Assembly (NCBI GenBank): GCA_031553615.1
Contig: JAVBLJ010000001.1
Coordinates: 1 to 64,000 of the forward strand
DNA length: 64,000 nucleotides
Direction: 5' to 3'
Source of the DNA: WQXF01 sp031553615
GTDB taxonomy: Bacteria; Bacillota; Clostridia; Christensenellales; Aristaeellaceae
Made by a program: the position numbers and the translations under genes. Positions within the stretch are counted from its first letter, which is position 1, and each line of letters opens with the position of its first letter. Shown piece by piece: positions 14,259 to 22,839 of the stretch. Below the pieces are notes generated by a model that was given only the letters and a program-made list of their open reading frames with translations, was not told the origin of the DNA and did not search any database.

Positions 14259-16133
14259 ATGCCCCTCGCCCACAGCGCGGAACTCCAGCAAAAGCTGCGC
14301 GAGCTGCCCGATTCTCCAGGCTGCTACCTGATGAAGAGCGCCGGAAAGATCATATACGTCGGTAAGGCCGTCAACCTGAAAAACCGCGTAAAATCGTACT
14401 TTCAATCCTCCCGCAACCACTCCCCAAAGGTGCTCGCCATGGTGGAGAAGATCGAGGATTTTGATATCATGCTCTGCGATACCAATCTCGAAGCGCTGAT
14501 ACTCGAATGCAACCTCATCAAGCGGCATCTACCCTACTACAACATCCTGCTCAAGGACGATAAGCATTACCCCTACCTGCGTATCGACGTGCGCGAGGAT
14601 TTCCCGCGCCTGGAGCTGGCGCGCCGCATGAAGAGCGAGGACGGCGCGAAGTATTTCGGCCCCTATATCGGCGCATCCAGCGTGCGCGAGGTGATCGAGG
14701 TGGTGCGCAAGGTGTTCCCGCTGCGCACCTGCGCCAAGACCTTCAACTCTTCGCGGTCCACGCGACCCTGCTTGCATCACCAAATCGGGCAATGCCTGGC
14801 GCCCTGCACCGGCAAGGTGACGCGCGAGGCCTACCATGCCGAGCTCAAGCAGGTGATCGATTTCCTGAGCGGGCGCTATCAGGCCGTGGCCGATGCGCTG
14901 CACGAGCGCATGATGGCCGCCGCCGGGGCGCTGCGCTACGAGCAGGCCGCCAACCTCCGCCAGCAGATTCAGGATATCGAGCAGCTGATGGAGAAGCAGC
15001 GCGCTATCTCCACCGCCGGCGGTGATCAGGATATTCTCGCCGTGGCGCGCGACGGGCTGGACGCCATGGTGCAGATTCTTTTTGTGCGCGGCGGGCGCAT
15101 GGTGGGCGGCGAGCACTTCGCGCTGGAGCGCGCAGGGGATGCGCCCATTGGCGAGGTGTTGCAGAGCTTTCTATTGCAATTCTACGAAGATGCGGCCCAG
15201 GTACCCTCCGAGATATTGACCGAGGAGCTGCCCGAGGATGCCGAGGCCATGGAGCAGCTGCTGCGTGAGCTGCGCGGGGCCAAGGTCACGCTGCGCCAAC
15301 CCCAGCGCGGGCAGAAGCACGAGCTGGTCGCCATGGCGAAAAAGAACGCCGAGGACGCGCTGCAAAAGCGCAACGCCCGTCTGCAATCGCAGCAATCGCG
15401 CACCACCGACGCCTGCGCCGCGCTGGCCGACGCCATCGGCCTGCCCGTGCCGCCCCATCGCATCGAGGGCTTCGATATCTCCAACACCCAGGGCACGCTC
15501 AGCGTCGCCGCTATGGTGGTGTGCATCGACGGCGTGGCCAGCAAGAAGGATTACCGCCACTTCCGCATCAAGAGCGTGGAGGGGCCGAACGATTTCGCCT
15601 CCATGCACGAGGTGATCTCCCGCCGGTTTGAGCACGCCAAGCGCGAACTTGCCGAACGCGAGGCCAAGGGCCAAACGCCCGAGGGCGGCAGCTTCACCGA
15701 GTTGCCCGATCTGGTGCTCATCGATGGCGGCCCGCAGCAATTGGCCTTCGCCCAACGCGCGATGCACGCCGCCGGGTTCGATATTCCCATGTTCGGCCTG
15801 GCGGAGCGGCTGGAGGAGATTTTCCTGCCCGGGGTGGAGCAATCCATTTTGCTCGATCGGCACTCGCCTGCGCTGCACCTAATTCAGCGCGTGCGCGACG
15901 AGGCGCACCGCTTCGGCATCACGCACCACCGCGGCCTGCGCGGCAAGAGCGCCACCCAATCGCAGCTGGAGGAGATTCCCGGCGTGGGCCCCTCGCGCCG
16001 CAAAGCCCTGCTCAAGCATTTCCGCAACATAGAGGCCATCAAGGGCGCTGCCCTGGAGGAGCTGCAGCAGGCCCCCGGCATGACCAAGCCCGCCGCGCAG
16101 GCGGTGTACCTGCATTTTCTGGCCACGAAGTAA
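14259..16133 (+). CDS. uvrC: UvrABC system protein C (excinuclease subunit)
   Basis: 624 residues, the usual length. It incises DNA on both sides of bulky lesions after UvrAB loading. The N-terminal GIY-YIG nuclease has GCYLMKSAGKIIYVGKAVNLK (about residues 17-37). Next come the Cys-containing HHQIGQCLAPC segment, a UVR motif near ALRYEQAANLRQQI, the RNase-H-like C-terminal nuclease (EGFDISNTQGTLSVAAMV and LVLIDGGPQQL), and a final helix-hairpin-helix IPGVGPSRRKALLKHF. ATG 14259 is chosen over the upstream ATG 14232 because aaggaag lies 8-14 bases before it. Its TAA stop is the first three bases of an R1 repeat. Confidence 0.97.
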   Translation: MPLAHSAELQQKLRELPDSPGCYLMKSAGKIIYVGKAVNLKNRVKSYFQSSRNHSPKVLAMVEKIEDFDIMLCDTNLEALILECNLIKRHLPYYNILLKDDKHYPYLRIDVREDFPRLELARRMKSEDGAKYFGPYIGASSVREVIEVVRKVFPLRTCAKTFNSSRSTRPCLHHQIGQCLAPCTGKVTREAYHAELKQVIDFLSGRYQAVADALHERMMAAAGALRYEQAANLRQQIQDIEQLMEKQRAISTAGGDQDILAVARDGLDAMVQILFVRGGRMVGGEHFALERAGDAPIGEVLQSFLLQFYEDAAQVPSEILTEELPEDAEAMEQLLRELRGAKVTLRQPQRGQKHELVAMAKKNAEDALQKRNARLQSQQSRTTDACAALADAIGLPVPPHRIEGFDISNTQGTLSVAAMVVCIDGVASKKDYRHFRIKSVEGPNDFASMHEVISRRFEHAKRELAEREAKGQTPEGGSFTELPDLVLIDGGPQQLAFAQRAMHAAGFDIPMFGLAERLEEIFLPGVEQSILLDRHSPALHLIQRVRDEAHRFGITHHRGLRGKSATQSQLEEIPGVGPSRRKALLKHFRNIEAIKGAALEELQQAPGMTKPAAQAVYLHFLATK

Positions 16134-16297
16134 TACCCATTCCAACAACGTTTTGCCACAATCCAGCGGATCTATTTCCGATCGGCGTTGTCGTGCCTCG
16201 GTCAGCGTAGCTGCAGGCTACGCCTCCTTCGGACTCCTAGCCGATCGAAAAAATCTCTCGCTGGCTTATTGGCAAAACCTAATTGGAATGGGTATTA
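16131..16297. repeat. R1 repeat, copy A (alpha/alpha ends)
   Basis: Starts taatacccattccaac and ends gttggaatgggtatta-like (aattggaatgggtatta). The terminal inverted repeats extend about 35 bp and share the gttttgcca block. The centre has the hairpin gcgtagc/gctacgc, flanked by complementary ccgatcgg and gccgatcg. TA flanks both ends. The left TAA is the uvrC stop. The same sequence recurs at 23018, 28495, 59520 and, as a variant, at 39862 and 20712. Confidence 0.92.
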
Positions 16298-16336
16298 GCC
16301 TGCTTCCCCCTGGCTTTCAGAATCGCATTCTTCTAT

Positions 16337-16362
16337 AATCGTACTCTTGAATCGTACTCTTG
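16337..16362. repeat. 13-bp tandem duplication beginning in a -10-like box
   Basis: aatcgtactcttg occurs twice without change. The first copy overlaps a TATAAT at 16334-16339, a possible -10 of the GNAT gene. No convincing -35 box is present. Confidence 0.75.
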
Positions 16363-16383
16363 TTGGAAAGGTGCGCGTGAATT

Positions 16384-16908
16384 ATGGAATACGATCTGCT
16401 GTTGGTGAAGCCATCCAAAGCGCTGGAAAAAGAAATCTGGGGCTATCGGCAGGAGTACTTCGATCTGGGCGAAACGCACATCCATGGAAGCGGCGGCATG
16501 GCCCGCTTTCCCGCTTTCGATGAATGGTTGGAGTTCATTCTCGCAATCGAAAAGGATAGGCTGTCCAATCTCCAGGTCCACGCCAGCACTTTTTTCTCCG
16601 TCCGAAAGGCGGATAGCAAGATCATCGGCAGCATACAGCTCCGCCACTCTCTGAGCCCTAGCTTGGCGGAGAGCGGCGGTCACATTGGCTATGGAATTCG
16701 TCCCTCGGAAAGAAGGAAAGGATACGGGCGGCAACAGCTGTCGCTCGCCCTGGACGTTGCGCGCGACAGGGGCCTTTCCAAGGTCATGATTACCTGCAAT
16801 AAAGCAAACACTGCCTCCGGCAAAACGGCCCGCAGTTGCGGAGGTGTGCTTACGCGCGAAGGCATGTACGAGGGCGCCCTGGAGCAAACGTATTGGATAA
16901 CCCTCTAG
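16384..16908 (+). CDS. GNAT family N-acetyltransferase
   Basis: 174 residues with the GNAT acetyl-CoA fold: strand IIGSIQLRHSL, then the pyrophosphate-binding GYGIRPSERRKGYGRQQL (R/Q-x-x-G-x-G/A type), helix and KVMITCNKANTAS near the C-terminus. The acceptor is unknown; the overall sequence resembles the small-molecule or antibiotic-type GNATs often annotated only by family. The ribosome site ggaaaggtg is 11 bases before ATG 16384. Monocistronic, convergent with rpiB 40 bases away. Confidence 0.85.
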   Translation: MEYDLLLVKPSKALEKEIWGYRQEYFDLGETHIHGSGGMARFPAFDEWLEFILAIEKDRLSNLQVHASTFFSVRKADSKIIGSIQLRHSLSPSLAESGGHIGYGIRPSERRKGYGRQQLSLALDVARDRGLSKVMITCNKANTASGKTARSCGGVLTREGMYEGALEQTYWITL

Positions 16909-16948
16909 GGACCCGGCCGCCGCACAAAGGAGCGTCGCTGTCGCCTTC

Positions 16949-17398
16949 CTACTCGATCTCCAAGCCCTGCTCCAGGCTCATCATTTGATCCACGCGGCGC
17001 TGATGGCGACCGCCCTCGAATTCGGTGGTCAGCCAAATGCGCGCGATCATCTTCGCCAGCTCGCTACCCACCACGCGTGCGCCCATGGCCAGCATGTTGG
17101 CATCGTTGTGCTCGCGCGAAAGCTTGGCCGAATAGCAATCGGTGCACACCACGCAGCGAATGCCCTTCATTTTGTTGGCGGCGATGGAAATGCCCACCCC
17201 GGTGCCGCAGATCAGTATGCCCCGCTCGCACTCCCCGCCGGTTACGGCGCGGGCTGCGCGCGCGGCGAATATCGGGTAATCGGCGCTCTGCGGGGTGTAG
17301 GCGCCGTAATCCTTGTACTCCAGGCCCATTTCCTGCAGCAACGCCATGATTTCCGTCTTTAGGCCGATGCCCACGTGGTCGCTTGCCAATGCGATCAT
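16949..17398 (-). CDS. rpiB: Ribose-5-phosphate isomerase B
   Basis: 149 residues, the RpiB/LacAB family. It interconverts ribose-5-phosphate and ribulose-5-phosphate (possibly allose-6-phosphate as well). Visible are IALASDHVGIGLK at the N-terminus, DYPIFAARAARAV, the catalytic-Cys region VCTDCYSAKLSREHNDANM and ILICGTGVGISIAANK. Two in-frame ATGs start the frame (17404 and 17398); AGGAGG lies one base before the first and seven before the second, so 17398 is preferred. It is downstream of a sugar-binding protein gene, but a terminator lies between them. Confidence 0.95.
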   Translation of the reverse strand: MIALASDHVGIGLKTEIMALLQEMGLEYKDYGAYTPQSADYPIFAARAARAVTGGECERGILICGTGVGISIAANKMKGIRCVVCTDCYSAKLSREHNDANMLAMGARVVGSELAKMIARIWLTTEFEGGRHQRRVDQMMSLEQGLEIE

Positions 17399-17455
17399 CG
17401 CCATTCCTCCTCACGTCTCCGGGTGCTACCTGCGCCGCTTCAATACGCCAATTTG

Positions 17456-17481
17456 AAAAAAGCGACGCTACCGGCGTCGCA
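17456..17481 (-). terminator. Intrinsic terminator after the orphan sugar-binding protein
   Basis: On the minus strand GCGACGCC, loop GGTA, GCGTCGC, then six T. It separates the gene at 17568 from rpiB. Confidence 0.88.
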
Positions 17482-17512
17482 TTATGTTCTGGATCGGCTT
17501 GCGGTTTTCCTT

Positions 17513-17545
17513 CTTATACTACTCCTCGATAGATTGTTGACCGCC
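17513..17545. repeat. Possible R1 beta-end fragment
   Basis: ttatactactcctcgataga is nearly the left end of the R1 copy at 20712, but the similarity stops after about 20 bases. Confidence 0.35.
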
Positions 17546-17567
17546 TTGACCCGATCGCCATGATCGG

Positions 17568-18479
17568 CTATTCGTCGATCAGCTTTGCCGCCAGGAATTC
17601 GATGCGCGGCACGGCGGATTCGCCGAGCTTTCCGGCCAGCAGATTGGCCAGCAGCTCCAGCGCGCGGCGGCCAGCCTGCTCATAATCGCGCGCAACGGTG
17701 GCGGTCAGGCCCTTGGCTCGCACCGAGATTCGCGCCTCGCGGCTGCCCTCGGTGCCGTACACCCACGTGCCCAGCTCGTTGTTGTCTACCGCGTCCTGCG
17801 CGCCCAGCGCCATCTCATCGCTCGCGCAGACGATTGCGCGGAGGTTGACGTATTCGATGATGTAGTTGGTGGCAAAATCGAAGGCACGAATGCGCTTCCC
17901 ATCGGCGTTGCTGCTCTCGACCACCTCGATGCGCGATTGAGCGCTCAGCGCCGAGCGCAGGCCCAGGATGCGATCGCGGCAGCAGGCGTCGTCCGCGCAG
18001 CCCTCCAGGATCACGATCTGGCCGCCCTTCGGCAGGCGGCGCACCAGATCCTCGCCGATCAGCCGCCCCACCTCCGCTTCATCGGTGGTGATGCCCCACA
18101 GCGCACCCTGTGCCGCCTTCAGCGCCGCCAGCTGCGGCTGCTCGCCCACGACGCACACAGGAACGCCAGCGGCCTTGGCCTTTTCCAGCGATGCGCCCAG
18201 CGCATCTTCATCCTGCGAAGCCAGCGCGAGGGCGGCGTAGCCCTTCGCCAGCAGGTCCTCCACGAGCGCTTGCAGCGCTACATCGGTGCGGGGCGCAAAG
18301 AAATCGACGGTCGTGCCCTGTTCGGCGGCCTGGGCCTCCAGCCCGTCGCGCAGCGCGTCGGCCACTTCCTTGCGCACATCCAGCACCACCGCGATGTCCG
18401 CGCGCTCCTGGGCCAATGCGCCGCCGCTCAAACCCAATCCAATTGCCAAACCCAGCGCCAGCAACCGTTTCGTATTCAT
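17568..18479 (-). CDS. Orphan LacI/RbsB-type sugar-binding protein
   Basis: 303 residues: signal peptide to about residue 22 (MNTKRLLALGLAIGLGLSGG, ALAQ), then a periplasmic-binding fold with IAVVLDVRKEVADALRDGLE, AAGVPVCVVGEQ and ITTDEAEVGRLIGEDLVRRL. It also has an unusual Cys-rich GCADDACCRDR segment. No permease or ATPase is adjacent, so it may serve a transporter elsewhere or act as a sensor. ATG 18479 has aaggaga 6-9 bases upstream; the open frame upstream (to 18554) has no site. Its promoter carries a palindromic operator, suggesting LacI-family control. Confidence 0.85.
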   Translation of the reverse strand: MNTKRLLALGLAIGLGLSGGALAQERADIAVVLDVRKEVADALRDGLEAQAAEQGTTVDFFAPRTDVALQALVEDLLAKGYAALALASQDEDALGASLEKAKAAGVPVCVVGEQPQLAALKAAQGALWGITTDEAEVGRLIGEDLVRRLPKGGQIVILEGCADDACCRDRILGLRSALSAQSRIEVVESSNADGKRIRAFDFATNYIIEYVNLRAIVCASDEMALGAQDAVDNNELGTWVYGTEGSREARISVRAKGLTATVARDYEQAGRRALELLANLLAGKLGESAVPRIEFLAAKLIDE

Positions 18480-18584
18480 AGGGTTCTCCTTCGAGGACGC
18501 TCTCTCGGCCCCAAAGCCGCGCAGCAAGGCGGCATGCCCGCAAGTGCGCGGCATTCCTGCGCGCGATCATTGCTGGGCTAATTT

Positions 18585-18598
18585 GGGAAACCTTTCCC
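18585..18598. promoter_or_regulatory. Palindromic operator GGGAAACCTTTCCC
   Basis: Perfect 6-bp arms with a 2-bp centre, at about the transcription start of the promoter at 18603-18630. Symmetry and placement resemble LacI/GalR-family repressor sites. No cognate regulator is in the window. Confidence 0.6.
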
Positions 18599-18602
18599 AG
18601 AT

Positions 18603-18630
18603 AGTGTATCCCAACTGGAGTTTTTGTCAA
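18603..18630 (-). promoter_or_regulatory. Promoter of the orphan sugar-binding protein gene
   Basis: On the minus strand TTGACA, 16-bp spacer, TACACT, with the palindrome starting 4 bases downstream of the -10 box. Confidence 0.75.
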
Positions 18631-18668
18631 TAGTTTTTATCGATAGGAAATAGGGGCGGGGGGGCGAT

Positions 18669-20669
18669 TCACTCCGCGTCGGCGGTGCGGGTCAGGGTGA
18701 CGTGGCGGAAAGCCACCGAAGCGCCTGCATTCACGAAGCAGCGGAACTCGATCTCGCTATCGTTATCGAAAGGGACGGCGTGGATGGTGACCGAGGCGGC
18801 ACCCGGCTCCAGCGGCTCATCGGCGTAGCGGTCGCCGTACAGCGCGACCTCGACGTAGCCCAGCTCGCTCGCTTCGCCTTCACAGCGGTCAAACGCAAAC
18901 GTGATGTCGTACAGCCCATCCTCGATCGAGGTGTTCGGGCCCCGGAGCAGCCACCCCTGTTGCCCGGTGGATTCGATGGTTTCGGCCTCCCGCTTGCCGA
19001 CCTCGGTGGAGAAAAGCGGGTTGCGGCTATCGATGGTGCCTTGCTCGCCCGCGATTTGGGGCACAAAATCGCGCAGGCGGAACAGGTGGAACGCATACGG
19101 TTCATAGTATCCATCGCCGGGCACGATGCGCACCAAATCGTATTGCGCCAACGTTTCGTTTACCAAAAGCGCTTGGGCGGTGGTCTCGTCGCGGCCGTAG
19201 AGCGGCTCCGCGCTGTGATCGCGAATGCAGACGTAGCGCACACCGCGATCGAGCACGTACCCGAGCTGCGCCTGATAGAGCGCAGGATACTGCTCCTCGG
19301 TGACGCTTAAGCGGTAGAAGTAACGCACGTTGGGGGTGATTCCGGTCAGGGTATACAGCCCGGAATCCAGCGGGCCCACGTCGAGCAGCGTGCGGTTCTC
19401 CTCCCGATCGGTGAGGATGGCCTCCGCCACCGCTTCCTGGCAGAGCTGCGCGCCGGGTGCGCGGTTCATGCGCAGCAGGAAGGAATCGACCAGGCCGTTG
19501 CGGCCCATTGTAAAGCAGAACACCAGCAGCACACCGGTGCCGATGAGCCAGCCTCGTCCCTGGGCCGGGACGCCCGCCAGCGCCTTGCTCAACAGGCACA
19601 TGAGCACGATGGCACCAAACAGGCAGTACAGCAGGCCTGGGAGGATGCTGTAGGCGAACAGTGCCGGGCCTGCCGCCAGGCCCAACAGCAGCGCGGCGCA
19701 GCTGAGCACCATGGCGACCCGGAATGCCACCGAATGCTTCCACTGACTCTCTGGAGCAAACAGCACCGCCACCAAGCCGCCCAGCAGCGCGATGCAGGCG
19801 GGCCAGAGCCCCATCAGCTTATCGACAACGCGGTAGATGGCGGCCAGCAGGCGCGGCAGGATTCCGGTACTCAGCCCGCCATAAGCGTGCAGGTTGTATT
19901 CGAAGTACGCATGCCCAAAATCGCCCAGGGAATGGGTCAGCAGGGCATAGAGCAGATAGGGGAGCGCCACCGCGACGATGCCCAGCACGAACGCGGCCAA
20001 GCTCCTGCAAAGCGTCGCCCATTGCTTGCGCGCCAGCAGCGCGACGCACGGGGGTGCGAGCAGCACGAGCCCCCAGGGGCAGGCCGAGTATTTCATCATC
20101 AGCAACGCTCCGGTGGCCAGGCCGATCTGCAGCGCAACCCGCAGGAAGCCAGGGCAGTAGAGGCCCTCGTTTTCGTGATCGTACCGTGCGAGCGCATAGA
20201 TTCCCCAGGCGATGAAGGGCAGCATCATCTCCTCCGCCGAGCCGCCGCCGAAATCCAGGCCCATCACGTAGACGTCGGTCGCCAGCACGAAAAAGGGAAC
20301 CAGCAGCGCGGCCCCCGCCGCCAGTGCGGGTTGGGGGATGTACAGGCGGGCCAAGCGGTAGCAGAAGATGAGCGTGACGCCCAGCAGGACCGATTGCACG
20401 ATGTAAACGCCAAGGAACCCATCCGAATCGATCAGCGAGCCAAGCCCGTACAGCAGGTAAAACAGCGGCCCCTTGTCGTCAAACAGGTCGCGATAGGGCA
20501 CGGCCCCTCGCATGAGCCCCTTGCCCATGGTGAAATAGGTGTTGGCATCGCACCAATCGTTGAAAACAAACAGGGGCGAGGACTTGGTGCAGAGCAGGAG
20601 CACGAGCGCTGCATACAGGCACAGAGCGGCATAGATCGAAAGCTCGCGTTTTCGCGCTGTCGTCGACAT
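18669..20669 (-). CDS. Multi-pass membrane protein, GT-C glycosyltransferase-like (ArnT/PMT superfamily)
   Basis: 666 residues: about ten membrane helices up to residue 400, then a globular extracytoplasmic domain. After the first helix the loop DWCDANTYFTMGKGLMRG and PYRDLFDDKGPLFYLLYGLG carries the acidic residues and D-K-G-P-L/Y pattern of GT-C lipid-linked sugar transferases. The C-terminal part (about 560-660) looks like an added beta domain. ATG 20669 has aaggggga about 8 bases upstream. It probably transfers a sugar from a polyprenyl phosphate to a cell-surface acceptor; donor and acceptor are unknown. The nearby 20670-20711 holds nothing clear. Confidence 0.75.
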   Translation of the reverse strand: MSTTARKRELSIYAALCLYAALVLLLCTKSSPLFVFNDWCDANTYFTMGKGLMRGAVPYRDLFDDKGPLFYLLYGLGSLIDSDGFLGVYIVQSVLLGVTLIFCYRLARLYIPQPALAAGAALLVPFFVLATDVYVMGLDFGGGSAEEMMLPFIAWGIYALARYDHENEGLYCPGFLRVALQIGLATGALLMMKYSACPWGLVLLAPPCVALLARKQWATLCRSLAAFVLGIVAVALPYLLYALLTHSLGDFGHAYFEYNLHAYGGLSTGILPRLLAAIYRVVDKLMGLWPACIALLGGLVAVLFAPESQWKHSVAFRVAMVLSCAALLLGLAAGPALFAYSILPGLLYCLFGAIVLMCLLSKALAGVPAQGRGWLIGTGVLLVFCFTMGRNGLVDSFLLRMNRAPGAQLCQEAVAEAILTDREENRTLLDVGPLDSGLYTLTGITPNVRYFYRLSVTEEQYPALYQAQLGYVLDRGVRYVCIRDHSAEPLYGRDETTAQALLVNETLAQYDLVRIVPGDGYYEPYAFHLFRLRDFVPQIAGEQGTIDSRNPLFSTEVGKREAETIESTGQQGWLLRGPNTSIEDGLYDITFAFDRCEGEASELGYVEVALYGDRYADEPLEPGAASVTIHAVPFDNDSEIEFRCFVNAGASVAFRHVTLTRTADAE

Positions 20670-20711
20670 GGTGATCCCCCTTCTTTTGGACGATGGTGCG
20701 GCTAGGATGTG

Positions 20712-20874
20712 ATACTAGTCCTCGATAGATTTCCGGCATATCTGGCGGATCTTTTTGCGAATGGTGTTGTCGCGCATCGGTCAGCGTAGCTGCGGGCAAC
20801 GCCTCCCTCAGGCTCCTAGCCCTCCGCAAAAATCTTCCGCGATCTATTGCGTGAAATCCAACGAGGACTAGTAT
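20712..20874. repeat. R1 repeat, copy F (beta/beta ends, divergent)
   Basis: Ends atactagtcctcgatagatt and gaaatccaacgaggactagt form a different inverted pair from the alpha ends, but the centre (cggtcagcgtagctgcgggc and acgcctcc) is the R1 centre. Its hairpin is weakened (ggcaacgc instead of ggctacgc). Confidence 0.8.
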
Positions 20875-20996
20875 GAGGATGCAGCTGCGGAGCCCAATGG
20901 GTTGTATACCCTCATATGAGGAATGGCATTATTATGCGGCACGACCGGAAGGATGTCAATGGATCGAGGGGAGTGCACAGTTGCGAAGGCAGCACA

Positions 20997-21024
20997 GAAA
21001 AGAGCCAGGGATCGCTCCCTGGCC
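20997..21024 (-). terminator. Probable terminator, minus strand
   Basis: gccaggga tcgc tccctggc with aaaa on its left, so TTTT after the stem on the minus strand. It could end transcripts from the DUF1292 gene 360 bases upstream. Between 20875 and 20996 nothing else is seen. Confidence 0.6.
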
Positions 21025-21084
21025 CATAGAACCTATGCAATTGTGGATTTCGGAGAGAAAAGTCTGAGCTGTCTGATCGGATTC

Positions 21085-21290
21085 CCTTTATCAGTTTCCT
21101 GACCGGTTTTCCTTTTCAGTATTTTTCAGATCCCATTTCCGATTCTGAATTCGAATTTCACCGGAGTCGCAACCGAAACCGACAAACTTCTGCCAGAAAC
21201 CTGTGTTGATCCGTTGTTTCCTGATCCGTTTTCCTGATCCGTTTTCCCAATCTGCTTTTCAGAGCCGCTTTCACAGCTTGCTTTCACAGA
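21085..21290. repeat. Low-complexity T/C-rich degenerate repeats
   Basis: Many variants of cctgatccgtttt and ttttcagatcc; two exact neighbouring copies lie around 21220-21250. No gene or strong structure. It lies in the downstream region of the DUF1292 gene. Confidence 0.6.
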
Positions 21291-21386
21291 TCGTCCGAAT
21301 TTTTGCGTTCGAACAGGTGCATTCCTTGCCGCCGCGCGGGAAGGGAGGAACGCGAAGCACCAGGCGCCAAAGGGTCACCGGGTCTG

Positions 21387-21755
21387 CTATTCGACTTTGC
21401 TCTCGCCTTCGGCCTTTTCGGTCTCGCCCTCGATATCGTCGTCGTCCTCTTCCGAGAAACGAGCTTGCACAACCTCTATGAGCTGATCCAACATGGACTC
21501 GTCGGGGGAAATGAACTCTTCCATCTCCTCGCCGTCTTCGCCCGTAACGGAAACGACCTTCATGATGTAGAGGCTCTGCTCGTCGTCGCAGTCGCAGTCC
21601 CCGTCTTCACAGCAATGATCGCACGCTTCCTCGTCGGCATCGCAGAGAACCGCGAATTCTTCACCGTTATAGAAGAAGTAATCCATGACTTCCAGAAGCA
21701 GCGTGTTGCCGTCTTCGTCGGAGAACTCGACGATATCGCGCTCGTCCTGATCCAT
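21387..21755 (-). CDS. DUF1292 family protein
   Basis: 122-residue acidic protein: DIVEFSDEDGNTLLLEVMDYFFYNGEEFAVL, then a Cys/Asp-rich insert (ACDHCCEDGDCDCDDE) and the family's YIMKVVSVTGEDGEEMEEFISPDESMLDQL. DUF1292 proteins are small cytoplasmic proteins of Bacillota, often near alaS/ruvX-type genes, with no settled function. ATG 21755 is chosen because a run of six G lies 8 bases upstream; ATG 21761 is only two bases from it. The Cys cluster is an addition that might bind metal (inference). Nothing resembling ruvX or alaS is nearby. Confidence 0.85.
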   Translation of the reverse strand: MDQDERDIVEFSDEDGNTLLLEVMDYFFYNGEEFAVLCDADEEACDHCCEDGDCDCDDEQSLYIMKVVSVTGEDGEEMEEFISPDESMLDQLIEVVQARFSEEDDDDIEGETEKAEGESKVE

Positions 21756-21943
21756 TGGCATCACCCCCCCTTCTCCGAATGGATCTTTGTCTATCTTGAT
21801 CCTCTCTCGGTTCGTCTTTATTATAGCGGACTTTTCGTGCAAAATCAACCCCAAAAACGGTGCAACCGTTCGACAAATGTTCGGTTTCTCTGTTGCCAGC
21901 CTGCCCCAAAACGCGTATAATGACGGAGGGATTTGCGCAGGCG

Positions 21944-22147
21944 TTACTGCTTCTTTTTGAGCGGCAGATAAGCGCCGTCTTCCTGCTCTACGCGAACGCT
22001 TTGCAGCGTTTGCTCCATGTTGGCGCGAAACTCGCGCAGGTACTGGGTGCGCAGGCGCTGCTGCTCCTCCACCTCGACTTCGGTCAGGCCGATTGTTCGG
22101 CTTTTGCGCGCCAGCTCGTTTATTCGTGCTATCTGCTCTTGCTCCAT
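21944..22147 (-). CDS. DUF896 family small protein (YnzC-like)
   Basis: 67-residue protein matching the DUF896 pattern: IARINELARKSRTIGLTEVE, then EQQRLRTQYLREFRANMEQT and a short VRVEQEDG tail. In Bacillus relatives these are SOS-linked or unknown-function helical hairpins. ATG 22147 has gggaggcg 5-11 bases upstream. The upstream part of the frame (to 22201) is not supported. Confidence 0.88.
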   Translation of the reverse strand: MEQEQIARINELARKSRTIGLTEVEVEEQQRLRTQYLREFRANMEQTLQSVRVEQEDGAYLPLKKKQ

Positions 22148-22341
22148 GGTGCGCCTCCCCCGGACTTGATGCTGCGATTCTATGGTCGCATGACAAAACA
22201 ATTCGGTGGAGAACCTTCAACTTCCTGCCACATGCGCAAGTTGCGCGAGGTTTCTTCTGTTCCTTCCATGTTTTGGAGCTATGCTTTCGATTGCGGAGGC
22301 AGATAGTGCTTGATTGTAAATGCGAATTGCGGAGGTGTCCT

Positions 22342-22839
22342 ATGATTTCTGGGAAGTGGATTCAACCGGGTCAACCGTTCGACGATGCACTGGCCGTGCG
22401 CCGCGCCGTTTTTGTGGAGGAGCAAGGATTTCCCGCCGATTCCGAGCCCGATGCGCTCGATTCGGTCAGCTGGCAGGTCGTGATTTATAGCGACGAGGTT
22501 CCGGTGGCTACCGGCCGCATCTACTGGGCCGAAGGGGAGTTTCGGCTGGGCCGCATTTGCGTACTGCGCGAATATCGGGGCCAGAGCATCGGCGATGCGC
22601 TCATGCGCTTGCTGATCGCCAAGGCGCTGGATCATGCCGCGCCCTCGCTCGCCCTTTCCGCGCAGGAGCAGGCAATGCCCTTCTATGCGCGGTATGGGTT
22701 CGAGGCCCAGGGGGAGGCCTACCGGGAGGATGGCGTGCCGCACCGCCGCATGCGCGCGCCTTCCGTCGCGTTGGAGGCACTGTTTCAGTGCGCGAACTGT
22801 GCTGGGTGCTCGGAGCGCGGCGGGTGTTTGAACGGGTAG
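22342..22839 (+). CDS. GNAT family N-acetyltransferase with C-terminal Cys cluster
   Basis: 165 residues. The family start is FDDALAVRRAVFVEEQGFP as in ElaA/YjcF-like acetyltransferases, then RICVLREYRGQSIGDALMRLL (CoA site) and YARYGFEAQGEAYREDGVPH. The last 18 residues add CANCAGCSERGGC, four Cys in a CxxCxxCx5C spacing that is not part of the GNAT fold and could hold a metal. ATG 22342 has ggaggtg 5-11 bases upstream; the frame extends to 22093 without a site. Confidence 0.85.
   Translation: MISGKWIQPGQPFDDALAVRRAVFVEEQGFPADSEPDALDSVSWQVVIYSDEVPVATGRIYWAEGEFRLGRICVLREYRGQSIGDALMRLLIAKALDHAAPSLALSAQEQAMPFYARYGFEAQGEAYREDGVPHRRMRAPSVALEALFQCANCAGCSERGGCLNG

Noticed and set aside
16153..16338. 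Small frame inside an R1 repeat, also at 22879-23160 and 28515-28766
   Set aside because: The similar peptides (SSGS..DRRCRASVSVAAGYA) arise only because the DNA repeat is conserved as a palindrome; no ribosome site and inconsistent ends.
20873..21067. 64-residue plus-strand frame after R1 copy F
   Set aside because: No ribosome site, no family, and it ends in a terminator hairpin of the other strand.
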